A stretch of DNA of 64,000 bases from Congregibacter brevis. Lineage in GTDB: Bacteria; Pseudomonadota; Gammaproteobacteria; Pseudomonadales; Halieaceae. The stretch covers positions 1,488,001 to 1,552,000 of the forward strand of contig NZ_CP136865.1 of assembly GCF_045689245.1 (NCBI RefSeq). The letters are read 5' to 3'. This document shows, in pieces, positions 25,189 to 34,533 of the stretch; the first letter of the stretch is position 1; the number at the start of each line of letters is the position of its first letter. The notes below the pieces were generated by a model. It had not been told where the DNA came from. It made no database searches and saw nothing but the letters and a program-made list of their open reading frames with translations. A program made the translations under genes and the position numbers.

Positions 25189-26904
25189 GTGACGCCCGAT
25201 CAAATTGCCAGCACGCTACTGAGCTGTGCGGGATTTATGGCGCTTGTTGCCTGGGTATCCTATAGAAAAACTCGGGGAGAAGTTGCCACCCAGGAAGGTT
25301 ACTTTTTGGCGGGGCGAGGGCTCGGCCCTTCTTTCATTGCCGGTTCGCTGTTACTGACAAATCTCTCCGCAGAGCAGTTGATCGGCCTGAATGGATCCGC
25401 CTACGGTTTTGACATGAGTAGCATGGCCTGGGAAACCACGGCGGCCATAGCGACCATTGCCATGGCTTTCGTGTTTCTTCCCCGATATCTCTCGGGCGCC
25501 TTTGTGACCTTGCCGCAGTTCTTGAACGAGCGCTACGACGACAGCGTTCGTAGAATGACCGTCCTGCTTTTTATGTTCGGTTATGGATTGATTACTATCC
25601 CCAGTGTTTTGTACTCGGGATCCATCGCAGTACTGCAGCTGTTTGATCTGCCGACCATGCTCAAAATGTCCTACGGCCAAACACTGCTACTGACCATTTT
25701 TGCGATCGGTTGTATTGGCGCAATGTATGCGGTGTTCGGTGGACTCAAAGCGGTCGTAGTGTCGGATACGCTAAATGGCGTGGGGCTGCTAATTATCGGC
25801 ATCGCCGTGCCGCTACTAGGGTTTGCGGCTCTAGGTGAAGGCAGCATTACCAGCGGTGTAAAAACCGTCGCCTCTCAGTACCCCGAAAAGCTCAATGCCA
25901 TCGGCGGAGAGGATTCTCCCACGCCCTTTGGCACACTGTTCACGGGCATGATACTCGCAAACCTGTTTTACTGGTGTACCAATCAGTATGTTATTCAGCG
26001 CGTATTGGGCGCGAGGAATCTAGCGGCGGGTCAAAAAGGCGTGCTGCTCTCCGGCTTTTTTAAAGTGCTGGTGCCGTTTTTTATGATGATGCCGGGCGTC
26101 ATCGCCTATCACCTTTATGGACCCGGTTTAGCTTCCATAGATCTAGCCTATCCACGACTGATCAGCGATGTTTTGCCCATTTACGCAATGGGCTTTTTCC
26201 TGGCGGTACTTCTTGGTGCGGTGTTCAGCTCGTTTAACTCGCTGCTCAACAGTGCCGCTACCTTGTTCTGTCTTGATCTCTATGCGCCACTAAAGAAGAA
26301 ACCGTTGTCAGACGCGCAAATGGTCCGAGTCGCGAAGGTCGCCAGCGTAGTGATCGCTGTTTTCTCCTTTGCTATAGCCCCTTTGCTTCAGTTTGCGCCT
26401 ATCGGGCTTTGGCAAATTATCCGCATCTTCTCTGGCTTTTATAACATTCCTGTCATTGCCATTGTGCTGGTAGGTCTGTTTACCGTGCGAGTTCCGGCTC
26501 TGGGTGCAAAGATTGTGATCGTGTTTCATGTGGTGGCATACGGACTCTGCCAATTCGTTTTTGAAGAGTTTATTACTATCCATTTTTTACACCTGTATGC
26601 GATTCTTTTCTTTATAGAGGTGGGCATTATGTTGTGGGTGGCGAGCTATCGACCCCGCGTTAAGCCGGCCGCGCCCCCTCTTGTGGAGCTGGTGGAAATG
26701 ACGCCTTGGGTCTATGCAGTACCTTGCGCTTTTACACTTCTGTCTTGTGTGGTGGCTCTCTACTTACTCTTCTCACCCTTGGGCTTGGTAGGTGGATTCG
26801 GCGGTGTATTTTTTGCAGTCATTGCCGCGCTTGTCGTTGTTAATGCGCTTATCTGGGTTTTGGCCAGACGACGGGTTTACGGGCGATTGCGAGGAATTTT
26901 GTAA
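25189..26904 (+). CDS. Sodium:solute symporter (SSS/SLC5 family)
   Basis: A 571-residue inner membrane transporter with about 14 helices. The start is GTG 25189; a GAGAGCG stretch lies somewhat far upstream. Family landmarks are the N-terminal EGYFLAGRGLGPSFIAGSLL, where the sodium-site residues lie, the helix break TNLSAEQLIGLNGSAYGFD, and FGGLKAVVVSDTLNGVGLL and FNSLLNSAATLFCLDLYAP. It resembles the sugar-type branch (SglT/YidK) more than proline or pantothenate carriers. Placed 43 bases after a secreted acylase and overlapping a Gfo/Idh/MocA dehydrogenase, it probably imports the product released by the acylase. The actual substrate is unknown. Confidence 0.9.
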   Translation: MTPDQIASTLLSCAGFMALVAWVSYRKTRGEVATQEGYFLAGRGLGPSFIAGSLLLTNLSAEQLIGLNGSAYGFDMSSMAWETTAAIATIAMAFVFLPRYLSGAFVTLPQFLNERYDDSVRRMTVLLFMFGYGLITIPSVLYSGSIAVLQLFDLPTMLKMSYGQTLLLTIFAIGCIGAMYAVFGGLKAVVVSDTLNGVGLLIIGIAVPLLGFAALGEGSITSGVKTVASQYPEKLNAIGGEDSPTPFGTLFTGMILANLFYWCTNQYVIQRVLGARNLAAGQKGVLLSGFFKVLVPFFMMMPGVIAYHLYGPGLASIDLAYPRLISDVLPIYAMGFFLAVLLGAVFSSFNSLLNSAATLFCLDLYAPLKKKPLSDAQMVRVAKVASVVIAVFSFAIAPLLQFAPIGLWQIIRIFSGFYNIPVIAIVLVGLFTVRVPALGAKIVIVFHVVAYGLCQFVFEEFITIHFLHLYAILFFIEVGIMLWVASYRPRVKPAAPPLVELVEMTPWVYAVPCAFTLLSCVVALYLLFSPLGLVGGFGGVFFAVIAALVVVNALIWVLARRRVYGRLRGIL

Positions 26905-28160
26905 TGCGATTTTACGATGAGTCTTCAGCGGCTAGAGCCAAGCGCGCTTGTGCGAAATTGTCTGAAGAGAGGTTTCAGAAGTCCACTCTAGAGACTGCTG
27001 ACTCAAGGCCCGGCCTCGCAGTTGTCGGCGTTGGCATGATGGGTAGGGAGCACCTGGGTGTTGCTCACCTTTTGGGGCGCACAGTGCTCCGCGGAATTTT
27101 TGATCAGTCAGCCCAAAGTCTTGAAGCAGCCGACGAGCTCGTTGCTACGCTGGGTGGCGAGGCACCTCATCACTACTCAAATCTTGAAGACGTCTTTGCC
27201 GATCCGACCGTCGACGTGGTGATTGTCAGTACACCCAATTACACCCACTGGGATGTGGTGCGGGTCGCTTTGAAGAGCGAAAAAGCGTTACTGGTAGAAA
27301 AGCCCATGGCTACCCGCCTGGAAGATGCCCTCGCCATGGTTAAAGCTGTTTCGAACCGCAAAGCGCTGTTTCGCCTGGGTATGCAATACCGATTTAAGGC
27401 ACAGTACGTTGATGTGTTTAGAGAGGTGAAAGCACTCGCTTCGTTAGGCGCAGTAAAGACCATAAGCATGTCGGAGTACCGCCCGCCGTTTCTGAAAAAG
27501 GTCGAGCAGTGGAATAAGTTTAGTCGCTACTCCGGTGGGACATTGGTCGAGAAGTGTTGCCATTACTTTGATCTGATCAATCAGATGGCGGAGGCCGAGC
27601 CGATTAGCGTCTATGCATCGGGAGGACAGGCCGTCAATTTTCTGGACTTTGAATACGAGGGGAGTCCTTCAGATATTGATGATCACGCTTTTGTTGTCAT
27701 CAACTACAGCAATGACATCCGAGCAAGCTTTACCCTGAACATGTTCAGTGAAGAGCTCTATGAAGAAATGGTGGTAGTAGGGGAGAAGGGTAGAGCAGTA
27801 GCATCAGAACGTTCGACGTTTAAGCGCAACGAGCCCTCCACCGGGGCTCTGCAAGTTGAGGTGTCGGGTCACTCTCACTACCATTCGCAGGACGTCAGCT
27901 ACCCAGACATAATTGAGCAAAGCGGACACAGCGGTGCGACGTTTTTCGCGCAGGAGTCATTCTTGAACACGCTGGAGAGTCGCAATGCTGGGCAAAGCGC
28001 TGACAGTGCGACGGTGATGCAGGGTCTTTGGGCGATGATTGTTGCAAGCGCGGCGCAGGCATCTATCCAAAGAAAAGCTGTTGTCGATATTGAACAGTTT
28101 TTGTTCGAACACGGTTGCTCTTCATTGGCGCTCGCTGAATTTACACCAACTACCGAGTAA
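26904..28160 (+). CDS. Gfo/Idh/MocA family oxidoreductase
   Basis: A 418-residue NAD(P)-dependent dehydrogenase. Its ATG overlaps the symporter's TAA by one base (TAATG), so the two are translationally coupled. The Rossmann motif is AVVGVGMMGREHLG near residue 40, after a 35-residue N-terminal extension not usual for the family. The diagnostic EKPMA is in LVEKPMATRLEDA, and the catalytic-domain segment GGTLVEKCCHYFDLI supplies the conserved Lys/His pair. Members oxidise or epimerise sugars, inositols and related polyols. In this operon it likely acts on the imported compound. Confidence 0.9.
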   Translation: MRFYDESSAARAKRACAKLSEERFQKSTLETADSRPGLAVVGVGMMGREHLGVAHLLGRTVLRGIFDQSAQSLEAADELVATLGGEAPHHYSNLEDVFADPTVDVVIVSTPNYTHWDVVRVALKSEKALLVEKPMATRLEDALAMVKAVSNRKALFRLGMQYRFKAQYVDVFREVKALASLGAVKTISMSEYRPPFLKKVEQWNKFSRYSGGTLVEKCCHYFDLINQMAEAEPISVYASGGQAVNFLDFEYEGSPSDIDDHAFVVINYSNDIRASFTLNMFSEELYEEMVVVGEKGRAVASERSTFKRNEPSTGALQVEVSGHSHYHSQDVSYPDIIEQSGHSGATFFAQESFLNTLESRNAGQSADSATVMQGLWAMIVASAAQASIQRKAVVDIEQFLFEHGCSSLALAEFTPTTE

Positions 28161-28236
28161 GCAATTAGCTCAATGACTCATTTAGCGTCTCGAAAAACAC
28201 AATGGGTACTAACTTTTAGGAATTTGGATAACGGTT

Positions 28237-29211
28237 ATGGATAGCATCAGTGTGGGATCCGGGAGCATGCCATTGATCGGGCTGGGTCTTTGGAAGATAG
28301 AGCCGGCCGACACGGCCAATGCGGTGGTGGAGGCAATTCGGGCGGGCTACCGGCATTTGGACAGCGCGGCCGACTATGGCAACGAAGCCGCGTTGGGCGA
28401 AGGTATCGCGCGGGCGATCAATCAAGGCCTCTGTCGTCGTGAAGACCTCTGGGTGACCTCCAAACTTTGGAATACCTACCATGACCCTGCTCATGTAGAA
28501 GCGGCTTGTCAGCGTTCCCTTGATGATTTGGGTCTGGAGTATCTCGATCTCTATCTCGTGCACTTTCCCATCGCACAGCCCTTCGTGGACTTTGCTGAGC
28601 GTTACCCCCCGGGATGGATAACAGACACTAATGCTGATGAGCCTCGGATGGAGGTGGCGAAAGTGCCGCTCAGTGCTACTTGGGCTACGATGGAAGCGCT
28701 TGTGGATCGGGGGCTGGTGCGAGAGATTGGCGTTTGCAATTACAACAGCGGCTTACTGCATGATCTGATGACTTATGCAAATCGACCGCCTGCGATGCTG
28801 CAGATTGAGTCTCACCCTTACCTTTCGCAGGACGCTTTGCTTCGCACTGCAGCGGACTACGGGATTCCGGTAACCGCATTTTCACCTCTGGGTGCTTTGT
28901 CTTACGTAGCACTGGATATGGCCAATGGCAGTGAATCCGTTCTCAACGAGGCGATTGTTGTATCGGCGGCCCAGCGCCTGAAAAAAACACCGGCGCAGGT
29001 GGTGCTTCGCTGGGCAGTGCAGCGGGGGACCGCGGTAATTCCGAAAACCAGTAAAGCTGAACGTTTGATTGAGAATCGATCCATTTTTGACTTCCAGCTG
29101 TCCGATGAGGAGATGTCAGCTATTTCTGCTCTTAATCGCAATCGACGTTTTAATGATCCCGGTGTTTTTTGCGAGGCGGCCTTCAACAGGTTTCATGCAA
29201 TCTATGACTGA
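28237..29211 (+). CDS. Aldo/keto reductase
   Basis: A 324-residue NAD(P)H-dependent TIM-barrel oxidoreductase. The catalytic tetrad is visible: D42 and Y47 in HLDSAADYGNE, K76 in TSKLW and H109 in YLVHFP. The C-terminal IPKTSKAERLIENRSIFDF is the cofactor-phosphate site. The closest pattern is the AKR2/AKR3 type (xylose reductase and relatives), reducing an aldehyde or ketone of a sugar or small carbonyl. It lies 76 bases after the Gfo/Idh/MocA gene and runs into the dioxygenase gene. The substrate is unknown. Confidence 0.9.
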   Translation: MDSISVGSGSMPLIGLGLWKIEPADTANAVVEAIRAGYRHLDSAADYGNEAALGEGIARAINQGLCRREDLWVTSKLWNTYHDPAHVEAACQRSLDDLGLEYLDLYLVHFPIAQPFVDFAERYPPGWITDTNADEPRMEVAKVPLSATWATMEALVDRGLVREIGVCNYNSGLLHDLMTYANRPPAMLQIESHPYLSQDALLRTAADYGIPVTAFSPLGALSYVALDMANGSESVLNEAIVVSAAQRLKKTPAQVVLRWAVQRGTAVIPKTSKAERLIENRSIFDFQLSDEEMSAISALNRNRRFNDPGVFCEAAFNRFHAIYD

Positions 29212-29227
29212 CTTCTGGAGCTATGTG

Positions 29228-30187
29228 ATGCCAACGCGAGATGCTGCCGTGAGTTTTCCTTGCATACTCGGGAACGGTGACGAGCATTCGAGCGGGCTTG
29301 GCCTCGAAGACACCCTCCTGCGCATTGCACAGGAGAGAGGCAAGCTTAGCGGCTTACTAAAAGAGCATGGGGCGATATTGTTTCGAGGAATGCCGTTGCG
29401 CTCAGCTGTGCATTTCGATGCGTTCATCGGCGCCTTTGAATTGCCCAATTTCCGTTACGCCGACTCCTTATCAAACGCGGTGAGGACTAATCGAACAGAT
29501 CGTGTTTTTACCGCCAATGAGGCTCCGCCCACCGTCGAAATTTTTCTACACCATGAGATGGCTCAAACGCCGGTGTATCCCAGCAAGTTGTTTTTCTTTT
29601 GCGAGACAGCTCCGCAATGCGGTGGAGAGACACCCATTTGCCGCTCCGATTGGCTGCTTGAACTCATGCGCGAGCAGCAGCCGCAGTTTTTGAAGCGCTG
29701 TGATGAGGAGGGGCTGCAATACACCAATGTGATGCCCCAAAGAGCAGATGCCGGGTCGGGGCAGGGGCGAAGCTGGACGGATACTTTGGGAACTCACGAT
29801 AGAAACGTGGCGGAGCAAAGACTTTTAGATTTGGGGTACTCCTGGTCGTGGTTACCCAAAGGTGAACTGAAGGTGACCACGCCAGTGTTACCAGCAGTTA
29901 AAGAGCTAGCGAACGGCACAAAGGTGTTTTTTAACCAACTCATTGCAGCGTATAGGGGTTGGAATGACAACCGTAACAAGGGCGAAAAGTCCGTAACTTT
30001 CGGGAGCGGAGAAGAGATTCCAGCAGATGACCTCGCTCTGACCGCGGCGCTCGCAGAGCAGATTACCGAGGACGTGGCCTGGCAGCAGGGAGATGTGGTG
30101 CTCATTGATAACTACATGATAATGCACGGACGTCGCCCTTTCGAAGGTTCTCGAGCGGTTCTGGCCTCACTCGTCGCCGCGGATTAA
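29228..30187 (+). CDS. TauD/TfdA-type (SyrP-like) Fe(II)/2-oxoglutarate dioxygenase
   Basis: A 319-residue non-haem iron dioxygenase that should couple 2-oxoglutarate decarboxylation to hydroxylation of a substrate. ATG 29228 is preferred because GGAG lies seven bases before it; ATG 29204 and the much longer frame from 29069 lie in or over the end of the aldo-keto reductase. The iron triad is H108-x-E110 (LHHEMA) and the distal H300 (YMIMHGRRPFEGSR), whose following Arg binds 2-oxoglutarate. The N-terminal LFRGMPL is also typical. An Asp-to-Glu variant in the HxD/E motif is common in the SyrP/clavaminate-synthase-like branch, which often modifies amino acid-derived compounds. Confidence 0.87.
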   Translation: MPTRDAAVSFPCILGNGDEHSSGLGLEDTLLRIAQERGKLSGLLKEHGAILFRGMPLRSAVHFDAFIGAFELPNFRYADSLSNAVRTNRTDRVFTANEAPPTVEIFLHHEMAQTPVYPSKLFFFCETAPQCGGETPICRSDWLLELMREQQPQFLKRCDEEGLQYTNVMPQRADAGSGQGRSWTDTLGTHDRNVAEQRLLDLGYSWSWLPKGELKVTTPVLPAVKELANGTKVFFNQLIAAYRGWNDNRNKGEKSVTFGSGEEIPADDLALTAALAEQITEDVAWQQGDVVLIDNYMIMHGRRPFEGSRAVLASLVAAD

Positions 30188-30191
30188 CGAG

Positions 30192-31142
30192 GTGCCTACG
30201 TTGGCGAAGCTGGGTGCGACCCTGCTTGTTCTGACGGTCGTCGCACTAGCAGCGCTTTGGACTCCGGATAGGCATCGATCAGATCTTGAAGCGCGTTATC
30301 TGCACGACGCCGGGGATCTTCGCGATATTGATGGCGTTAAGCTTCACGTGCGAGTTTCGGGGCCCACTCATGCGCCGGCGCTGCTCATGATCCATGGCTT
30401 TGGTGCCAGCCTGCACACTTGGGAGCGGTTGGTGCCGTCCCTCGATAAGCACTACCGCGTTATTCGTTTGGATTTGCCTGGGGCCGGGCTATCTCGCCCT
30501 GACCCGACGGGCGATTACTCTGACGAGCGAACGCTGGCGTTGCTCGATGGGCTGTTGGCGCAGCTCAATGTTTCCCGGGGCGTCATCATCGGTAATTCCA
30601 TCGGTGGCCGACTGGCCTGGCGGTTCGCCGCAGCTTATCCCGACCGCGTGACCGGTCTCGTGCTTGTTTCACCGGACGGCTTTGCCAGTGAAGGTTTTGA
30701 GTATGGGAGGGCGCCGGAAGTCTCGGTTTTTACGCAGTTGATGCGCTACACCTTGCCTCGGTTTATGCTGGAGATGAGTTTGCGACCTGCTTATGGAAAC
30801 CCAGATGCGCTTACGGAGGAGGTGGTGAACCGCTACTACGACTTGATGCTCGCCCCTGGCGCCCGAGACGCTCTGATCAAGCGTATGGCGCAAACAGTCC
30901 TTGTGGATCCAAAGCCTGTGTTGCGACGCATAAAGGTTCCGGTGCTCCTATTGTGGGGAGAACGCGATGGCGCAATACCCATTGCCAACGCCGCTGACTA
31001 TCAAGCCCATTTGCCAGACAGTGTACTCGTACCGCTGCCTGGCCTTGGGCATGTGCCTCAGGAAGAAGCTCCCCTTCGTTTTCTCTTGCCCCTGAGCAAG
31101 TTTCTCCAGTCGCTCGAGGCACAGGCCCCTCTCACGGAGTAG
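30192..31142 (+). CDS. Membrane-anchored alpha/beta hydrolase
   Basis: A 316-residue hydrolase with an N-terminal membrane segment (about residues 5-22). The stop of the dioxygenase is four bases away; the start is GTG 30192 or TTG 30201, the latter having GAGGTG at a good distance. The alpha/beta hydrolase motifs are complete: oxyanion HGFGAS, nucleophile elbow GNSIGG (Ser catalytic), acid Asp in WGERDGAIP and His in GLGHVPQEE. A cap domain lies between strands six and seven. The fold is that of esterases, epoxide hydrolases and C-C hydrolases; the nucleophile Ser argues for an esterase or C-C hydrolase. As the last gene of the acylase operon it may process a pathway intermediate at the membrane. 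Confidence 0.88.
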   Translation: MPTLAKLGATLLVLTVVALAALWTPDRHRSDLEARYLHDAGDLRDIDGVKLHVRVSGPTHAPALLMIHGFGASLHTWERLVPSLDKHYRVIRLDLPGAGLSRPDPTGDYSDERTLALLDGLLAQLNVSRGVIIGNSIGGRLAWRFAAAYPDRVTGLVLVSPDGFASEGFEYGRAPEVSVFTQLMRYTLPRFMLEMSLRPAYGNPDALTEEVVNRYYDLMLAPGARDALIKRMAQTVLVDPKPVLRRIKVPVLLLWGERDGAIPIANAADYQAHLPDSVLVPLPGLGHVPQEEAPLRFLLPLSKFLQSLEAQAPLTE

Positions 31143-31156
31143 TCGCCCCGGTGTGC

Positions 31157-33190
31157 TTAGGCCGCGATGCCCGTATGCCTTAGCAGTGCATCTACCTGGG
31201 GCTCTCGCCCTCGGAAATTTACAAAGAGGTTCATTGCGTCGTCGGAGCCGCCGCGTTCGAGGATACTCTCAAGAAAGCTACGTCCTGTGTCCTGGTTAAA
31301 CACGCCTTCTTCTTCAAAGCGAGAAAAGGCATCTGAGGATAGAACTTCAGCCCACTTGTAACTGTAATAACCAGCCGCATAGCCGCCTCCAAAAACATGT
31401 GAAAACGCATGGGGAAAGCGGTTCCATTCGGGGGCGGGAACAACCGCTACTTGCTCTCGTACTTCATCCAGAATTTGGTAGATTGCGGCACTGGCTGTTG
31501 GATCATATTCAAGGTGCATTCGGAAGTCGAAGATAGCGAACTCAAGCTGGCGAACCATCATCATGCCGGACTGAAAGTTCTTGGCGGCAATCATGCGCTC
31601 GTAGAGCTCGTCGGGAATCATCTCTCCAGTCTCAAAATGTGCGGCGAAAAGATTCAGGGCGTCACGCTCCCAGCAATAGTTCTCCATAAACTGCGAGGGG
31701 AGTTCGACAGCGTCCCAGGCGACGCCGCTGATACCGGCGATGCCCGGATAGTTCACGCGGGTCAACATGTGGTGGAGGCCATGGCCGAACTCATGAAACA
31801 GCGTTTCTACTTCGCGGTGTGTGAGCAGTACATCGGCTTCACCCACGGGAGGGGTGAAGTTGCAGGTCATGTAGGCAACGGGTATCTGCTCTGTCGATTC
31901 AGTCTTCATGCGTGACTGGCAATCTGCCATCCAGGCACCGCCGCGCTTGTGTTGTCTGGCGTAGAGGTCGAAGTAAAACTGCCCACGTACGCTGCCATCG
32001 GGATTGCGAATTTCATAGAAGCTGACATCTGGATGGTAGGTCTCGACGTCGGAAACGGCATGAAAGCTCACCGCGAAAAGTTTTCCAACAACTTCAAACA
32101 TGCCTGAGATCACGCGGCCTACGGGGAAGTAAGGCTTTACTTCTTCTTCGCTGATGTTGTGTTGGTGCTGGCGAAGCTTTTCGCTGTAGTACGCGACATC
32201 CCAGGGCTTGAGATCCGCATGTCCATGCTGCGTCGCAGCGTAAGACTGCAACTGAGCAAACTCTGCGTCGGCCTGTGCTTTGGATCGCTGAGCGAGGTCA
32301 TTGAGGAACGTCATTACCTCGTCAGTGCTGCGGGCCATCTTTGTGGCGATAGAGCGCTCGGCGTAGTTATTGAAGCCTAAAAGCTGTGCCGCTTCATGGC
32401 GTAACGCGAGGATCTCATCCATGTTGTGTGAGTTGTCGAACTGTCCGGCGTGAGGTCCCTCGTCACTGGCACGAGTAGCAAACGCACGGTACATCTCCTC
32501 GCGAAGCGCTGCGTCCTCGGCGTAGGTCATCACCGGTTGGTAAGAAGGAAAATCCAGCGTCAGTAAAAAACCTTCTATACCTCGATCGCTAGCAGTCTGC
32601 TGAGCTAGATCAACGGCGGACTGAGGGAGTCCCGCCAGATCGCTAGCGCTCCCAAGTTCTTTTGTCCAAGCGTTGCTCGCGTCCAAGACCTTGTTGGAGA
32701 AATCGCTCGAAAGCGCCGACAGAGATTGCTGAATTTCCTTGTAGCGCTGTTTTTTTTCCTCGGGCAGATCAACCCCGGAGAGATGGAAGTCTCGGAGCAC
32801 ATTGCTCAGTAGTTTCTTTTGATCGTTGCTAAGAGTCTCACCGCTTTCCGCCACCATTTTGTAGGCTTGAAAAAGGCCCTCGTTTTGTCCCATCTCGGTA
32901 TTGAAGTCCGACAGTTTTGCCAGGCATGCGCTGTGGGCTTCACGCAGCTCGTCGCTGTTCATGACGCCGTTTAAATGAGACACAGGGGACCAGGCTCTTG
33001 AAAGGCGATTGTCCAAGAGATCTAAAGGCTCAACGAGTGTGTTCCAGGTGGGGTTTTTTACAGTGCGGAGAAGGGTTTCAACCTGCTCTCGATGGAGTGC
33101 CAGCAATTCATCGATAGCGGGCTCTATGTGCTCGGCAGAAATTGACTTGAATTGCGGTAATGGACTGTCGGTAAGCAGCGGGTTGGGCAT
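31157..33190 (-). CDS. prlC: Oligopeptidase A (M3 family)
   Basis: A cytosolic zinc endopeptidase that degrades oligopeptides, including cleaved signal peptides. The start MPNPLLTD at 33190 matches the start of E. coli OpdA/PrlC (MTNPLL) and has GGAAC before it; upstream ATGs at 33202, 33220 and 33271 only extend a non-conserved leader. With this start the protein is 677 residues and the HEFGH zinc motif falls at 466-470, close to the E. coli position. The third ligand Glu is in DAVELPSQFMENY. The C-terminal domain has the usual FSHVFGGGYAAGYYSYKWAE. It is divergent from gldA with a very short gap. I expect a housekeeping role. Confidence 0.92.
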   Translation of the reverse strand: MPNPLLTDSPLPQFKSISAEHIEPAIDELLALHREQVETLLRTVKNPTWNTLVEPLDLLDNRLSRAWSPVSHLNGVMNSDELREAHSACLAKLSDFNTEMGQNEGLFQAYKMVAESGETLSNDQKKLLSNVLRDFHLSGVDLPEEKKQRYKEIQQSLSALSSDFSNKVLDASNAWTKELGSASDLAGLPQSAVDLAQQTASDRGIEGFLLTLDFPSYQPVMTYAEDAALREEMYRAFATRASDEGPHAGQFDNSHNMDEILALRHEAAQLLGFNNYAERSIATKMARSTDEVMTFLNDLAQRSKAQADAEFAQLQSYAATQHGHADLKPWDVAYYSEKLRQHQHNISEEEVKPYFPVGRVISGMFEVVGKLFAVSFHAVSDVETYHPDVSFYEIRNPDGSVRGQFYFDLYARQHKRGGAWMADCQSRMKTESTEQIPVAYMTCNFTPPVGEADVLLTHREVETLFHEFGHGLHHMLTRVNYPGIAGISGVAWDAVELPSQFMENYCWERDALNLFAAHFETGEMIPDELYERMIAAKNFQSGMMMVRQLEFAIFDFRMHLEYDPTASAAIYQILDEVREQVAVVPAPEWNRFPHAFSHVFGGGYAAGYYSYKWAEVLSSDAFSRFEEEGVFNQDTGRSFLESILERGGSDDAMNLFVNFRGREPQVDALLRHTGIAA

Positions 33191-33291
33191 TGTAAGTTCC
33201 ATGGAGTTTTCTTGGGCCATAATTCTGCCACGAAGCGACGGGGTGTGTGTATTTGCTTTAGACTGATCCATGGCAAAAGAGGTGTTCGTTT

Positions 33292-34533
33292 ATGACAAAT
33301 GATAGTCCAGGAACTCGGCTGGACGGCGAAGCGGTCAGCGGTAGTGAGGAGGCTGCGTTAGAGCTCTTTGCGTTGCCAACACCCGTATTGGGGATGCCCA
33401 GAGTATTCGGGAGTCCCCGTCGCTATGTGCAGGCGCCGGGCGTGATCGCTCAAACCGGCGATTACTTACGTAAGTTGGGGTTTGGTTCCTGTGCGGTCCT
33501 GCTCTCTGCGCGCAGTCAGCGGGCTGAGGGTGTTGTGCTCCTGCAGAGCCTTGAGGATGCCGGGATTCCTGCGACGATTCTCACCTTTGGCGGTGAGTGT
33601 TCCTTTGAAGAAATTGAAAAGCATGCCGATGTGCTGCGCACTCAGGGCGTTGCGCCCGCTACCGTGATTGCCTTGGGCGGCGGCAAGGTGGTGGACGCGG
33701 GAAAATGCATAGCTCATCGAATCGATGTGCCGGCGGTGGTGGTTCCATCTTTAGCATCAAATGACGCGCCTTGTTCTGCCGCTTCTGTCATCTATACCCC
33801 CGAGGGTGTGTCTGAAACCTTCGAGGTGTTTGCGGAGAATCCTGCGCTGGTGCTGGTAGATACAGCGGTTGTGGCAGCTGCACCTGCCCGCTATCTGGTC
33901 GCAGGTATGGGTGATGCGTTGGCGACCTGGTACGAGGCCAGGGCCTGCTCGGATAAACCCGGCGCCGTTACGACTTTTGGTGCCAGCCCAACCTTAGCGG
34001 GTGCCGCTATCGCAAAACTCTGTGCTGAAACGGTCTACGAAGATGCTGCGGCGGCTTTAGCAGCGCTCGAGGCAGGGATCGTAGATGACGCTCTCGAGCG
34101 CATCGTTGAGGCCAATACTCTGCTTAGCGGCATTGGCTTTGAGTGTGGTGGTCTTGCTGCCAGCCACGGCTTTGCTCAGGCCTACACCGTGGTCGAGCAC
34201 GTACATAAACAGTTTCTTCATGGAGAGATGGTGGCCATGGGAGTTCTGGCGCAGCTTGCTTTGGAAGGCTGGGAGGAAGAGGCCCGACGAGCAACCATGT
34301 TTTTTGCTCACATTGGTTTGCCGGTGCATCTGGGTCAGATTGATCTTGCGCCGGAAGACGCCGGCAGTATCGCTGCGATCGTAGAGGCTGCCATGGCGTT
34401 TCCGTTTATGGCGAACATGCCTGTTGAGGTGACCTCCGAGACGTTGCACTCTGCAATTCTGTCAGCGGATCGACTGGGCAGAGAAGTAGCACAGGAGCAG
34501 GGCGATGCGGCTTATAAAAAGATCCATGCTTAA
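33292..34533 (+). CDS. gldA: Glycerol dehydrogenase-like Fe/Zn alcohol dehydrogenase
   Basis: A 413-residue NAD-dependent polyol dehydrogenase of the iron-containing alcohol dehydrogenase/GldA family. About 35 extra residues precede the usual start of the fold (FGSPRRYVQAPGVI). The NAD site is in VIALGGGKVVDAGKCIAH, and the substrate/NAD segment VVVPSLASNDAPCSAASVIY is the GldA hallmark. Metal ligands are D in AGMGDALATWYEA and two His in GGLAASHGFAQAY and HKQFLHGEMVA. It converts glycerol to dihydroxyacetone in characterised relatives; related enzymes use other diols. It overlaps the start of the His-rich barrel gene by eight bases, so the two are cotranscribed. Confidence 0.9.
   Translation: MTNDSPGTRLDGEAVSGSEEAALELFALPTPVLGMPRVFGSPRRYVQAPGVIAQTGDYLRKLGFGSCAVLLSARSQRAEGVVLLQSLEDAGIPATILTFGGECSFEEIEKHADVLRTQGVAPATVIALGGGKVVDAGKCIAHRIDVPAVVVPSLASNDAPCSAASVIYTPEGVSETFEVFAENPALVLVDTAVVAAAPARYLVAGMGDALATWYEARACSDKPGAVTTFGASPTLAGAAIAKLCAETVYEDAAAALAALEAGIVDDALERIVEANTLLSGIGFECGGLAASHGFAQAYTVVEHVHKQFLHGEMVAMGVLAQLALEGWEEEARRATMFFAHIGLPVHLGQIDLAPEDAGSIAAIVEAAMAFPFMANMPVEVTSETLHSAILSADRLGREVAQEQGDAAYKKIHA

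Noticed and set aside
29069..29227. Upstream extension of the dioxygenase gene
   Set aside because: It overlaps the 3' end of the aldo-keto reductase in another frame; the ATG at 29228 has a proper ribosome site.
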